From Dermatemys mawii (lineage: Eukaryota > Chordata > Testudines > Dermatemydidae), in the NCBI GenBank assembly GCA_007922305.1, contig ML677334.1, positions 16,208,764 to 16,272,763 of the forward strand: a DNA stretch of 64,000 nt. Direction: 5' to 3'. Positions 37,245 to 48,849 of the stretch are shown one piece after another. The first letter of the stretch is position 1; each line of letters begins with the position of its first letter. The notes beneath the pieces were generated by a model. The model made no database searches, was not told where the DNA came from, and saw nothing but the letters and a program-made list of their open reading frames with translations. A program made the translations under genes and the position numbers.

Positions 37245-39006
37245 TAAATGTTTTTTTGTGTGCCTTCTACTAGCACTACTATTTATATATTCACAACGAT
37301 GGAGCATGCCTCTAATAGTATGTCAGTAGAGTAGGTAAAATTAAAAGATGGGCATTAGAGAAACTGCTGTCCAAGTGGAATTGGGAAATTATAAGATGTT
37401 AAACATTATTTGATGAATTAGGAGAATATTCACTGAATTATATATTTAAACATTTTATTTCTAGTATCTCACCAATTCTTCCAGAGGAATATAGAAGATA
37501 ATGCTCTCATAAAATGATCCTAGAACTTTTTAGGCTGTGTTCTATCAATGGCAATTGTGCTTCCCTCCTGTTTTGTTTTATGGGGGAGGTAATTCAATGA
37601 TGATTTTAGAACAAGGCACATATTAATCAAACAAGAAATAAGTGGGTGGCAGCAACAATTGTGGTTTTTTAAAATAATTTCTGTGTGGCAAGAATGTTGT
37701 AGTCTTTTCTTTCTGATGTAGCCTTAATCCGGCTTTCCATGTCTTCATCATGATGAGGTTCGATTGTTCTAAACCACATTAAACTATTAGTTCAGAATGC
37801 ACCTGCCCACTTATTAAGTGATGTTTCTCAAAAAGAGTACATTACATCAGTGCTAAGTAATCAGCACTTGCTACCAATTGATCTCCAGATGAAATACAAG
37901 ATGTTGGTTTTGTCCTGTAAAACCCTTGGTTTGGGTCTTGGCTACTGAAAAGACCTTATTTTTATGCCATGGCAAATGTGATCAGCTGAGACACTTGAGA
38001 AGAACCTCCTGGCGTAAGCTGATCATCCATCACTGTTGCTAAAGCTATCTGCTGTGCCATGATCTCATCTGAATCCAAAGCAGGAAGAGTCTGGTAACTG
38101 ATACTTTTTAATGATTTTGCCTAGGAATGAGATAATAAAGATAACATAAAGGTGCATAAAAACCTTAGCAACCTGTTTATCTTCCTGATCTCAATCTTTC
38201 TCTCTCTCTCTTCTTCCTTCCTTCTTAATTATCCAGAATTTGAGGAGAAATGGCCCTACAAAGTAGTTTCTGAAAATACAGGAAGGGAGAGCAGACCATC
38301 CACCAAAGACCTTCAGAGAAGGTTAGCAGGCAACTAGTCATACTCTGAATGAAGACACTAACCACAATGGTGGACAGGGAAGGGATGTTGGAGTATCTGT
38401 TTAATGAAAAGGGAAGTGTATGGGCACAGAAAGCTGCATATCCTGGTGAAGTCTTTCAATAAGTTCAAGTAAGAACCCAAATTCTCCACTGTTTGCTCCA
38501 CTGCTAGTTTTATATGGAGTTTTGCAATGTGTAGGTTGATTTGCTGCATGATGTTGCATGTAGTTTGGTCATATTGCTTCTGGAATTTGCACATTCTTTA
38601 TCTGAATCTTTTTTTTTGGGGGGGGGGGGGGACTTCCAAAATCTCCTGCTGTCAAATTTCCAGGAATGTTTGCTAATTCTGTGTATGCCTGTTTTGGGAT
38701 GCTGACTAGGGAAACCTTGTGCCCAATATACAGAGGCGATAGGACAAAGGTACTTGTGGGAATTTGACACTATAGTTCTCATAGTTAGTAACCTCAATAT
38801 GGAGGCACACAATATCAGTGACTGCTTCTGGAACATTTTAGCCTAAATCTGTTAAAATCACCAATAAGAGAAATAATCATTTATTTTTGTTTGTTTTTCT
38901 TAATACCAATATTGGCTACATTCTAGTTGGAAAATACTTACTGCAGATCTAAGATTTATGTAGTCCTAAAGTTGAAAGTCTTGGTACAGCAAAAGGTAGG
39001 ATTATG
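37245..39006. other. Unclassified; includes a G-run
   Basis: No gene evidence. A run of about 13 G follows a T-run at 38610-38631. The minus frames spanning 38358-38836 have no domains and the longer is padded by the homopolymer. Confidence 0.45.
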
Positions 39007-39598
39007 GGCTAAATCAGGGGTCTCAAACATGCTGGCCGCATGCAGCCCGCGATGTTCCCCCTGTCCCTCCCTGCCCCCCCACTAAGCTCCCCCGCAGCCC
39101 CCGGCCAAGCTCCCCGAGGCCCCCTCACCCCTCCACCCACCAAGCTCCCCGCACACACACACACCCCGTCCCCCACGTGCTGCTTTCCACTGCTCTGCTT
39201 ACCGCCAGGCAGTTCTCCAGCAGCTTAGCGGTTTCTGGGAGGGAGAGGCCAGGAGTGGGAAGCCTCGTGCCCAGGGGAGGGGATTTGGGGAAGGGGTTGG
39301 ACTGGAGTGGGGAGGGGGCAGAGTTGGGGTGAGAACTTTGATGAAGGGGTTGAAGTAGGGGAAGAGAGGGGGCAGAGCTGGATTGGGAACTTTGTGGAAG
39401 GGATTTGAAGGGGACAGGGAAGGGGTTTGAAGGGGCGGAGGAAGAGTGGAGTGTGAGTGCAGCCCAGTCCAGGAGGGTGCTGTAATAGAAGTAAATCTAA
39501 GTTCCTGTTTGGTCCTTTGAGTGAAGTGCATTACTAAGTGAATATATTTTATTAAAACTGCATGGAAATGACTTCATCAAAAAAAAAAAAGAACATTC

Positions 39599-39775
39599 AT
39601 GGAAGAAAAGAGAGTTTTCCAAGACAAATGGGAGAATTTATATTTTTTCACAGAAGTAAAAGATAAAATTCAATGCCTTATTTGTCAGCAAACGATTGCT
39701 GTTCCCAAGGAGTATAATGTGCATCGGCACTTCAATTCGATGCACCGTGAAAAATATTTTTTACTATACTTTTGT
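39599..39775 (+). pseudogene. hAT transposase N-terminus (BED-type zinc finger)
   Basis: Residues 1-53 of the frame starting at 39599 contain VFQDKWENLYFFTEVKDKIQ and then C-L-I-C (C26, C29) and H44/H49, the Cys2-His2 spacing of a BED finger. This is the N-terminal DNA-binding part of hAT transposases such as those related to GTF2IRD2/ZBED genes. The frame then runs into unrelated sequence and the inner MITE. The catalytic RNase-H-like domain is missing, so it cannot act. Confidence 0.75.
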
Positions 39776-39844
39776 ATCGTTGTATGTGTAACACTGAGGC
39801 TGAGTATGAGGCTCATGATGATGGATGGAGTAGTTCACCTAAGG

Positions 39845-40171
39845 CAGGGGTCTCAAACACGTGACCAGTGGGGTTATTTTCTGTGGCCAGCCAAGCTTCC
39901 CATGCCCCTTTTCTCCCCCCACTTAATTTCCTGCAGCTGCCAAGCTCCCTGTGCCCCCGCCTCCTCCCTGCCTACCTCCAGGTGCTTAGCACTTTCCAGG
40001 GGGGAGGGGAAAGGAGCGGGGCGCTGCATGCTCAGGGGAGGAGGCGGGACAGGGGTGGGACCTCATGGAAGGGGTGGGGGCAGGGCTGGGGGCAGAGAGG
40101 GGTGTGTGTCAGTGATGCGACCCTCGGGCCAATGAACTAGTCCTCGTGGTCATTTGAGTTTGAGACCCCTG
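39845..40171. mobile_element. Inner 327-bp hAT MITE unit
   Basis: Bounded by CAGGGGTCTCAAACAC and GTTTGAGACCCCTG, CpG/GC-rich inside. It shares its right end with the outer element. The frames 39599-40135 and 39868-40140 run through it but are low-complexity and non-coding. Confidence 0.75.
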
Positions 40172-40179
40172 GGCTAAAT

Positions 40180-41924
40180 CAAATGTACTGATGATTTATA
40201 ACTGTCTTCTTGTTTACAGTTTGGGGCATTTACATAATTGCAAAGATTTGGCTGATCTGCCTATGTACATCTTATGAATTCAGACTGGTACTATGTATAA
40301 CTCTAACCCCCTGTGTGTACTGAATCAGCCATTTGCTGATAGGGACCACATAATGTATTAGACATCCTATCTGGAAACAGCCACATGCAACCAAAGAAGT
40401 TGTTAATATGGAATGATTTTCCTCTGGTTTAACAATGAAGATGATAAAGAAATTAGCCAGTTTGGTTATCTCGGGTTATCTGCAGGGTGGGAGGTATGGA
40501 GCAATGGAAACTCCCCAGGAGAAAAGGAGAACAAAGGACAAATGTTAGACACTGCTGTGAAAAAGGGACATGCTCGCTGAGCTAGGGTGAATCTGCTGAT
40601 TACCTTACTGTCCCTAAGCAAGCTAAAGAGCGCTTATTTCAAGAGCAGAGAGCGAGAGCTTGAGCAAGAGGAGTGGAGGATCTTGGGACACTGCAAGGAC
40701 TGACCAGTACCTAAAGGGTTCTCAGAGCAGTGAGGGAAGTGGAGGGAAAAGTTTTGGTGCAAGTTTGATTATGTTTGCACAGATATATAAGGCTCTATGC
40801 TTACTCTATTAATAGTGTGTGTATATATTTAAATTGTTACTTTACAAATTGCAAAGCCTCTGAGTTCCTTGCTGCAATTCTCACATATTCCTAAAGAAGA
40901 GTTAAACTGTCAGTCGGAGTAACCACAAGGCTGCAGGTCTGGGAAAGGGTGTGATAGAACTACTGAGGAAACTTAGGGAGTTGAGCATTGAGATTAGGAT
41001 GTGTGCAGCTAGACTGCAGGAACCCACTTCTAACAAGGGGTGCAAGACAGCGACTGTGCACCCCAAGAGTGATTCTGAAATGCCAGAGACCAAGAGAGTG
41101 CCTGGATATTGCTCAGACTCAGTGGGCTTAGAAGCAGATAGGATCCAGTATTTGGATCCAAACAGTTATCTGGTGAGTGTCCACAAAGGGGATCTTGATC
41201 AGGGCTGTGGCAGAGAAAATAAAATTCCAAGTACCCTAGCCCTTTATAAAAATGATTTTAAAATGCAGAGTGGCACTTCAAAACATTCTAGAAAAAAACA
41301 TACAAAGGTTTCATAATGCAATGTTATTGCATTGCTGTGTAAAAACAAAAATAGATGACCAATGTAATTTGCATTCTTAAAGTAGTTAATGAAGCATAGT
41401 AAGCACAGTGAAAATTTTCACTTGGATAAATAATACCACAGTGTCCACAACATATACTGCAGTGTACCCTATATTTGAGCTATAACTATCAACATCTACA
41501 TATAAAATCAAGACACATTGAGAGATTCACATAATATTATTCATGCACAATTTCCTGTCCCTGCTGTTTTATTTTCTCACTTTTCTGTGACTATTTTTAT
41601 GCTTATTATGACTTATTGTTTTAATATACACTGTTTAGTTAACAAAAATAAAATCTTTCACTAATGCTACTTTCAGATTTTTATGTTGGCTTTAGTGGTG
41701 GTAAGATTTTTGTGAAAATTTTTCCTTCCAATATGATATTGCAATGCTTGAGATGGTTTCTATCAGCACCTGTTTGGGTTTTTTGTTTGTTTGTTTTTTT
41801 TAATAATAGTGAATAGCTTATACAGTGGTCAATAAAGCACAGTATTTTTTTTTCCAAAAAATTCACCGTAAAATGCATTTTGAAGTCCAGGAAGGAGAGT
41901 TTAGATGATTTCCAGCTTCAGACA
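40180..41924. other. Unclassified; possible LTR-like purine-rich block
   Basis: 40560-40960 is purine-rich and resembles the 47050 and 50990 blocks in composition, suggesting LTR remnants, but I cannot delimit ends. The 121-codon frame 40951-41316 has no recognised domain. Confidence 0.35.
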
Positions 41925-42660
41925 AAGGGCTGGGTTTCAGCAGGACTATTTGAGGAGTAAAGCCTAAATGCACAAAAGAAGTTAGACACCTAAGTCCCCA
42001 TTAGGTGTCTAAATCCCAATTTTGGGACTGCTGTGCTGCACAGAATTCCTGCTGAAACCCAGTAGGCACCTAAACTCATTCAATGTCTAAGTTTTTGCAG
42101 TAAAAGTTCCTTTGGCACCAAGGTTTCTGCCTCTGAGTGTGCACAGCACTGATTCCCTGCATCTGTCTGGGCACCTATCTCCCATCTAAGCAGCAGAGCA
42201 ATTTACAAACTAGGGGAAGATGGGTATTTGGCCATCTAACTTGTCTGAGGGCCTGATCTGATAGACATGCTCAGAGGCCACATCAGGTCAGTTCATGTGG
42301 CAGCAGCAGCAACAGCTCCCTCGTTACTTTTAACCCCATGTTTAAGATACTCACTTGGAATGTGGGAGGCTTTTTGTTCGAGTCCCTGCCACTTACTTAT
42401 AGGAAGGGATATAAACATGGATTTACCAAGTATTAGGTGAGTGTCCTAGCCATTGGGATAAGGGATATTTTGATGTGAGAAAATCCATCAGTCTCTCCTA
42501 TTGAAGCAGTTGCACTGTGGATAAATCATTAAAGTCATTAGAGCAGGGGCACAGGATCCTAGGTCTCCCACATGCTGGATGAGTGATCTAACCACCAGCT
42601 TACAGAGTCATTCTCATGCTCGTATATGCACTCACATGCATTTTCCCTCTCACACACACA
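41925..42660. mobile_element. Foldback repeat with nested inverted sequences
   Basis: TGGGTTTCAGCAGGA (near 41932) is answered by TCCTGCTGAAACCCA (near 42047). Further out, ATGTGGGAGGC with GTTCGAGTCCCTGCC (near 42360-42392) is answered in inverse by GGTCTCCCACATGC and GATCTAACCACC (near 42562-42597). The GTTCGAGTCC piece resembles a tRNA B box, suggesting a tRNA-derived unit within an inverted arrangement. No TSD found. Confidence 0.5.
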
Positions 42661-42894
42661 CACTCTTATGCACACATTCAGGCCTAAGGTACCATTCAAA
42701 ATAAATTAAAGGAATCAAAGTCTCCAAAAAAGGGGCGGAATTATTTTGCATAAGGGTTATTCTCCTGTCCCCGTCACTTCTGAATATGATTCCTTTAGGG
42801 TGACCAGGTGTCTGGTTTTTGATTGGAACATCCAGTGGAAAAGGGACCCTGGCACTTCTGGTCAGCACCACTGACCGGGCCATTAAAAGTCCAG

Positions 42895-42998
42895 TTGGCT
42901 GGTACATACTATGAGCTGATATAAAGAGATGTCAAAGGAAGTCATTTGCAGTGAACAACATCAAGTTTTATTGGTTCTGCAAAACCCAGGAATGACAG
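42895..42998 (+). repeat. 104-bp segment duplicated from 37141 (copy B)
   Basis: 102 of 104 bases equal 37141-37244, same orientation. It sits inside the repeat element at 42796-43995. The left junction shares TTGGC with what I expect of the uninterrupted repeat, hinting at microhomology. Confidence 0.95.
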
Positions 42999-43149
42999 AT
43001 GCGGAGGCAGTACCTGCGGGTAAGAGCAGTACACAGAGCTGCCTGCTGATCTCCGCCTAGGAGCCAGACCTACTGGTTGATTTTTGAGGTGCAATGCGGA
43101 TTCAGGACCAGCAGGAAGCCTGCCTTAGCCCTGCTGTGCCACTGACTGG

Positions 43150-43850
43150 GAGCCACCCAAGGTAAGCCCACACTTCAACCCCATGCTCTGGCCCTGATCC
43201 CCCAAACCCATAGCCCCTTCCTGCACCTCAAACCCCTTATCCCTGGCTCTACCCCAGAGCCTGCACCCACCCCAATCCCCTGCCCAGCCCTGATCCCCTT
43301 GCCACACCCTGAACCCCTGAGCCTGGAGCCCCACCTTAAACCCCCAAACTCCTCATTCCCATCCCTACCCCAGAGTCCATACTCCCAGCTGGATCCCTCA
43401 CCCCATCCCACAGCTTAAGCCCCTGCCCTAGCCCAGAGTCCCCTCCCACCTGTTTATACTATCTTTATCCCTGTTTATACCCCTTCTTATAAATAAATGA
43501 TAGGGACTCTAAATGCCTCTGCCCCATCTGCCAGCCTGGAGCCCCCTCCTAGACCCAAAACCCCTTATTCCTGGCCCCACACTAGAGCCCACAGCTCCAG
43601 ACTGAGCCCTCACTCTCTTGCACTCTAACCCCCAGCCTCAACCCACAGTCCCCTTCCGTACCCTGAACCATCATCCCAAAGCCCATACCCCCCAGCTGCA
43701 GCCCTCGCCCCCTTCTGCACCCAAACCTCCTGCCCCAGCCTGGAGTCTCTACTCCTGCACCCTGAACCCCTAATTTCTGGCCCACCCCAGAGTCCACATC
43801 CCCAGTTAGACCCTCTCACCCCCTTCTACACCCCAGCCCAGTGAAAGTGA
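43150..43850. repeat. Degenerate C-rich minisatellite
   Basis: Repeating motifs of the form CCCCAGAGTCC, CACCCTGAACCCC and CCTGCCC at roughly 40-80 bp spacing, strongly biased to C on the plus strand. Confidence 0.75.
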
Positions 43851-43995
43851 GTGAGGATGGGGGAGAGCAAACCACCAAGGGAGGGGGAATGTAGTGAGCA
43901 TGGGGCAGGGCCTCTGGAAAGGGGGCAGGGCCTCGGCGAAGGAGAGGGCCTAAGGTATTCTGTTTTGTGCAATTAGAAGGCTGGAAACTTTAGAT

Positions 43996-44682
43996 CACTT
44001 CAGCATACGTTCAAATCTTGCCCCCCCAGCTCCACTACTTGGACACCAGTACACACTTTTAAAGAAACAGGAATTGCTTTTTCATTCTCTCTTGCCATTT
44101 GTGTGCTTCTGATTAACTAGTTTTTTTTAAAAAAGTTAGTGTGCAGGCAATTGCATTGAATAGCATTTCAGAAAGATTACATACCACAAACCTGGATTAG
44201 GTTTAAATATGGACACTGTCAACAGTCCAGATTAAACAGAATTAATCTTTGTAAAGTTTAAAGGTGACCTGCAAAGGAATTAAAAGGGAGATGGATCAGA
44301 ATTTTTTTTTAATTTTTGCTTCTTTATTATATATAAATATCTGATTTTTAATAATACTAAAATTAAAATATAAATATGTATACTATTAAAATTAATAAAA
44401 ATAATAATTTCATTTTTGCATTTGCCTTAGAAATATCAGGAATTCCATATCTTGTATTCCTTGATTTTCTGGAGGATTTCTTGGAGCATGGGGAGAGTCT
44501 CCAAAATGTGGTGGTAGTGTTTGATGGGGAAAAGGGATGTATTCAGTTTTTAACAAAGGCATCTCTTCTCCCAAGTATATACTGTAGTTAAATAAGTGTC
44601 AACAAAAATGATCAAATACAAATAAACTGATTAAAAATTCCTCTCTTGATCACTCAGTTTTTACCCTCCTGTGATGTTATAG
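43996..44682. other. Unclassified AT-rich sequence
   Basis: Nothing recognisable. Confidence 0.45.
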
Positions 44683-44925
44683 GCTGTGTCTGCACTATGG
44701 AGACTATACCAACATAGCTATGATGACATAACCCAACAATGCAGATGTCCAAAGTCAATGGAAGAGGCTTTTCTATCAGTGCAGGAACACCACCTCTCCA
44801 AACAACATCAGCTGCATCAACACAAGTATTCTTTCCTCAGCATAGTTGCATCGACACTAGCTATGTTGGTCAGGGATATGTTTTTTCATACCCCTGACAG
44901 ATGTAACTATGTCAGCCTAAGTTGT
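44683..44925. mobile_element. DNA transposon relic
   Basis: GGCTGTGTCTGCACTATGGAG, CATAGCTATGATGACATAAC and ATCGACACTAGCTATGTTGG, then CATACCCCTGACAGATGTAAC, look like a diverged palindromic non-autonomous element. The 97-codon frame 44686-44979 that covers it is not a real gene. Confidence 0.4.
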
Positions 44926-47900
44926 AAGGAAAGACCAAGCCCTAGTTTCACTAGATCTCTGGATGACACAGATTTCTGAATTTCTAATGTAAACAGTGAG
45001 CAGAATTTTTTTAAAAAAATCCCTCACATTTTCACAAGCCCCATCACGATGCCTTTATATATCATAAAGAAGCAAATTAATAAAAGGAAAAATAAAGAGT
45101 ATATAAGCTCCTCCCCCCACACACATACATACAATGAGACTCCTCATCCTGCAGTTTGCACCCTTGCTTTCTCATCTGATTTAGCTGGCTGTCTCTTTGC
45201 CCTCATCTCCTTCTTTGATCCACTTTTGCAATCACCAAAATGGCAAGAGTGGATTGAACTATAATATAAAGTTATATCCCTTTCCTTTAATTTCTAAATA
45301 CCTGTCTGTCCTCATACCACAAGCTTCTTAGGGTAAGGACTCCTTTCTGCATGTCTGGAGCTGGGCAAAACAATTTTGATCAAGTAAAAAAAAATGGGGA
45401 TTCAAGTTAGCCAAAGTATTTACTGAATTCATATGGAATTCACTGATTTTTTTATTTACAAAATCTATGAAAAAATAAAAATTAAATGTTTAATTTTTTT
45501 CTGTTCAAACCAACTTTTCATTTAGCCCTTTCTTTCATTCTTTCTTTTTCACGTTTTAAGAGAACAAAAACTAAAATGTTTAATTCAACTTCAAACAATT
45601 TTTTTGTCTAGCTTGCTATTAATTTTTGTTTTAATTATTATTTTTTTATTTTATATATATTTGGTGCTGAACCCCAAACTAGGTTATTCGCACAACTTTA
45701 TTTGGCATGTAGAGGACACAGCTGTAAATAAACAATAGTAATTAGCATTTTTTTACCTTTACAGGTCCACTTTAATGAAACATTTTTAGGTCTAGGGCTG
45801 TGGGAAGTAGAAAGAGTGCAGCATAAAATTTGCTTATAAAATAATCTACTGGAGTCTTGTCTAATTTACCCAGAAAGGAAAACAAAAATGACAAGAGTGT
45901 TATACTGTCTCAGCAAGAGATTTACTAATTATATACTCCTTTGTCCATTTACCCATCTCTGATGTTTTCAATGACAGGGCAAACAATATATGGATTTCTT
46001 TATTATTATTTGTCGTGCTGTCGGTGATATTGTGTACTTTTAGAAATAGAACATGTGTACCTTCATCCTACAATGGAACCTAGATGTAGTTTATAGTACC
46101 TCAGCTGAAATGATGATGATGTTTCAGACAATCTGCAGAGGTTTTTAAAAAATAACTTGAAAGAAAGAAAGAATTTCCCATGGCTTAGAATTACTTTTTC
46201 TGCATCATTTAGTGAATCTAACAAAATTCAATCGCATAAAACCAACCCACTGTAGGGAAAACTCCTGTTTGGAATGACTGCAAATGTAAGAGATTAGTAT
46301 AGACTCAGCCTGTATAGTACAACACTAAATAATATCTACATTCTGATATTTTAGTCTTTTTTTCCCTTTTGTTTAAACGCAAAACAACCAAGGGACAACA
46401 TTGCATATCAGTGGTTTAATATGTTTACATCATATTTGCAAATGGTAATTCTATGACCTTAATCAAATTTAAAATATAAGTTGAGGTTGATGTTCCCCCT
46501 TCCACACTAAAGCAATAATAAGCTCTTATATTTAAGTATCTAGCAGGAAATAATGTTGTTTAAATCCGATTATATTTTTCCCCCTATACAAGAGATGTTC
46601 ATTGAATTCTACATTAAGGGAAAATTAAGTTCACAGCAATAATTATAAAAAGCTTCAGGGCAAAAACAATAATCAATTAATGTTAAAATGTGGTGACCTA
46701 TCAGTTTAAATCACAATACACATTTTCCCATAAAACGTGCCTAAGGGAAACAGGGCCTCTGCAGTCACTAATGTAATGTTTACAAATTAGTGAATTTTTC
46801 TTAAAATAGGGTCTTGGTCATTGTTAATCTCCTTAAATCAAAATCTGGAAGTTCATATAACCCTAATTTGTCTCCTGGCTAGTCAAGGACCTTTTATGCA
46901 GTGTATGGTGATAGTGTCACATCCCAATAATCCACAAAAGGTTGCTGCTACCAAAAAATTCAAAATGCCATCTGTGAAAGTTCTACAGTACATTGCCCTG
47001 AGAATCAACAAACAGGGTATCAGGGCTCAGATTTCCTTTTCTGTTCCAGGTGTGCCTAGCTGAGCCAATTAAGAGAGAGAGGCAGCACCCAGGGAACTGT
47101 AAGAGGCCTGGTGAGAAAAAGAACTGGAAACTCATAGCAGACTGGTTCACACAGGAAGTGTAGGAGATTAGAGCTACCAGGGAGAGAAGATGGTTTCTGG
47201 AGGAAGGCTGAAGGCAGGAGAGTTGTAAGAAGGGTTTGCTGGCTGGTGTTTCCAAGCCAGAGAGCCAAAACTGATGGCAAAAGGACTGGAAGCAGTAAAG
47301 GGAGTTGCCTGTGGTTCTAAGATGAAGAGCTGGAGCCAAGGGCTAGGGAGAGCTGAAGGAAGGGGGAGTAGTGGGTGAGTACCTGCTGCCATCTCCTGGC
47401 TGAAGGGCTGGCCCCAGAAGAACTGTGAAAGGATCAGGGGAATGAAGGATACTCCTGGGGCAAAGATACTTCCAGCAGAAAGATTTGGGAATTTCCACTG
47501 GGGAGAATGGTGTTGTAGAAGTGCACAGGTGACAGTTCTGGCAGAAGGATAGATGAAGATTGACAAAGATTACAGATGTGATGAAAGACACAGGTGTGTG
47601 GCCAAGAGGATATGTGATTTGTTTTTAAAGGACTACTTGCACTGCTGTGAGATGGATTATGCTGTGAGACCTTTGCACTATGTTTTAATAATATTATGTG
47701 TGGATTAGAAGATAAGAATTCATGAGATTTCTGGGGACTTAAAGGGAAACTGAGGTGAGGGGCCATGGGAGGGCTGCCACAAGGAGGTGCCTGAAGGAGG
47801 CCGTTTATTGACAAACAGCCTCCACAATATGAGGGGAATCATGCCTCTGTCTATTCTGGTTCACTATTAAAGTTTCTAACTCTTTAAAACAAGGTAGGAC

Positions 47901-48021
47901 AAAGAAAAGTCATATATTCTGTTCCCCTGTGCTTTCCCACGGAGATTATGATTACATCAGAGAGGTCTCCAACTGTCATGGCAAATGAATAGCAAAAGGT
48001 TGCCTGACATTGCAGCCTTTA
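44926..48021. other. Unclassified AT-rich DNA plus a purine-rich block
   Basis: 44926-47040 has no recognised features. 47050-47830 is strongly purine-rich on the plus strand, giving long but domain-free minus frames (118-130 codons); it may be an old LTR. No gene supported. Confidence 0.4.
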
Positions 48022-48024
48022 TTA

Positions 48025-48660
48025 GGCCATGGTTACACTGGCACTTTATAGCGCTATAAAGCCCCCACGAGCGCTATAACCTACTCCCCGTCCACATTCC
48101 GCATGGGGAATAAGGGCTGTAGCACAGCTGCTGTAGCGCTACAGCAAGAATGTGGACACCCACTGCGCTACAAGTAATCTCTGGAGATGCCTAGAGCCAT
48201 TTAAGGCAATTGACGTCTCTTCCCTGTGTTTTGAACTCGGCTGGAGGAATGCGGAAGTACCTCTTTAGAGTTTCTTTCTTAACTCGGCAGATAAGCAATG
48301 CAAATGTTTAAGGAGGGAGCCTGTGTGAAAACAAAGCCCTCTGTGAACGGAGGCTCACTGACAGGCTTTCAGAAAAACGGAAAAACCACTGTCTCTCTCC
48401 CTCCGCATACACACAACGCATCCCCCCTCACCCCCCTAGTTTAAAAAGCACGTTGCACCCAGCTGAATGCTGGGATACCTGCCCTAATGCGCTGCTCTTA
48501 ATGCCGCATTAAGTGCCCCAAATGTGGCCATGCTATACCGCTGGAGCATCTGAGTGTGGACATACAATAGCGCTATACATATTACTGTATAAGGGGACCG
48601 CTATAACCTATAGCGCTATAATCTTGTAAGTGTAACCATACCCTAAGTGTAACCATACCC
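48025..48660. mobile_element. Harbinger-type MITE (636 bp) with TTA TSD
   Basis: The left end (GGCCATGGTTACACTGGC, then TTATAGCGCTATAAAG) is inverted at the right end (CTATAGCGCTATAATC, then GTGTAACCATACCC). TTA occurs at 48022-48024 and 48661-48663, the TWA target duplication of PIF/Harbinger. The right terminal 17-mer TAAGTGTAACCATACCC is present twice in tandem (48627-48643 and 48644-48660). There is no coding capacity. Its ends resemble, but are not the same as, those of the Harbinger at 16704. Confidence 0.88.
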
Positions 48661-48663
48661 TTA

Positions 48664-48849
48664 GAGTGAGTAATCTATATGCAAGCAAATAGCCCTATTG
48701 GCTTCTTACTTACACCAACAGCCTCAAGTCACTGGGACGACTCAGGCAAGTAATCTTTCTCCTACTCACATGAGTAAAGGTCACAGGACTAGACATACTG
48801 TTGGATATTTGTGCAGTCCTTACCCAAAACTTTCTTAATTTACAAACTG
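48664..48849. other. Unclassified sequence
   Basis: Nothing recognisable. Confidence 0.4.

Larger units (their letters stand above)
39015..40171. mobile_element. Composite hAT transposon with three terminal repeats
   Basis: Outer ends are CAGGGGTCTCAAAC (39015) and GTTTGAGACCCCTG (to 40171). The flanks are a perfect 8-bp TSD GGCTAAAT (39007-39014, 40172-40179). A second left-type end, CAGGGGTCTCAAACACGTG, starts at 39845, so 39845-40171 alone is a complete 327-bp MITE-like unit. The part left of it carries a BED-finger coding start. The single outer TSD shows that the whole 1157 bp moved together. The inner unit shows no TSD of its own. Confidence 0.85.
42796..43995. mobile_element. Non-autonomous DNA element with C-rich minisatellite
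   Basis: It starts near TAGGGTGACCAGGTGTCTGG and ends near GAAGGCTGGAAACTTTAG. TTTAG occurs at both edges and may be part of the TSD or ends. I recognise the two ends and the central CCCCAGAGCC-type repeats as one turtle repeat family. A 104-bp foreign segment (42895-42998) interrupts its left part. The minus-strand frames with GLRV/QGWG repeats are translations of the minisatellite. Confidence 0.6.

Noticed and set aside
39040..39228. Proline-rich peptide at the start of the hAT element
   Set aside because: Lies in the non-coding GC-rich terminal region of the transposon.
42360..42395. A functional tRNA gene
   Set aside because: Only a B-box-like motif is seen; no cloverleaf could be drawn.
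43125..43819. Gly/Leu-rich repeat proteins on the minus strand
   Set aside because: They are translations of the C-rich minisatellite.
47174..47814. Overlapping 118-130 codon minus frames
   Set aside because: Result of purine bias on the plus strand; three frames are open at once and none has a domain.
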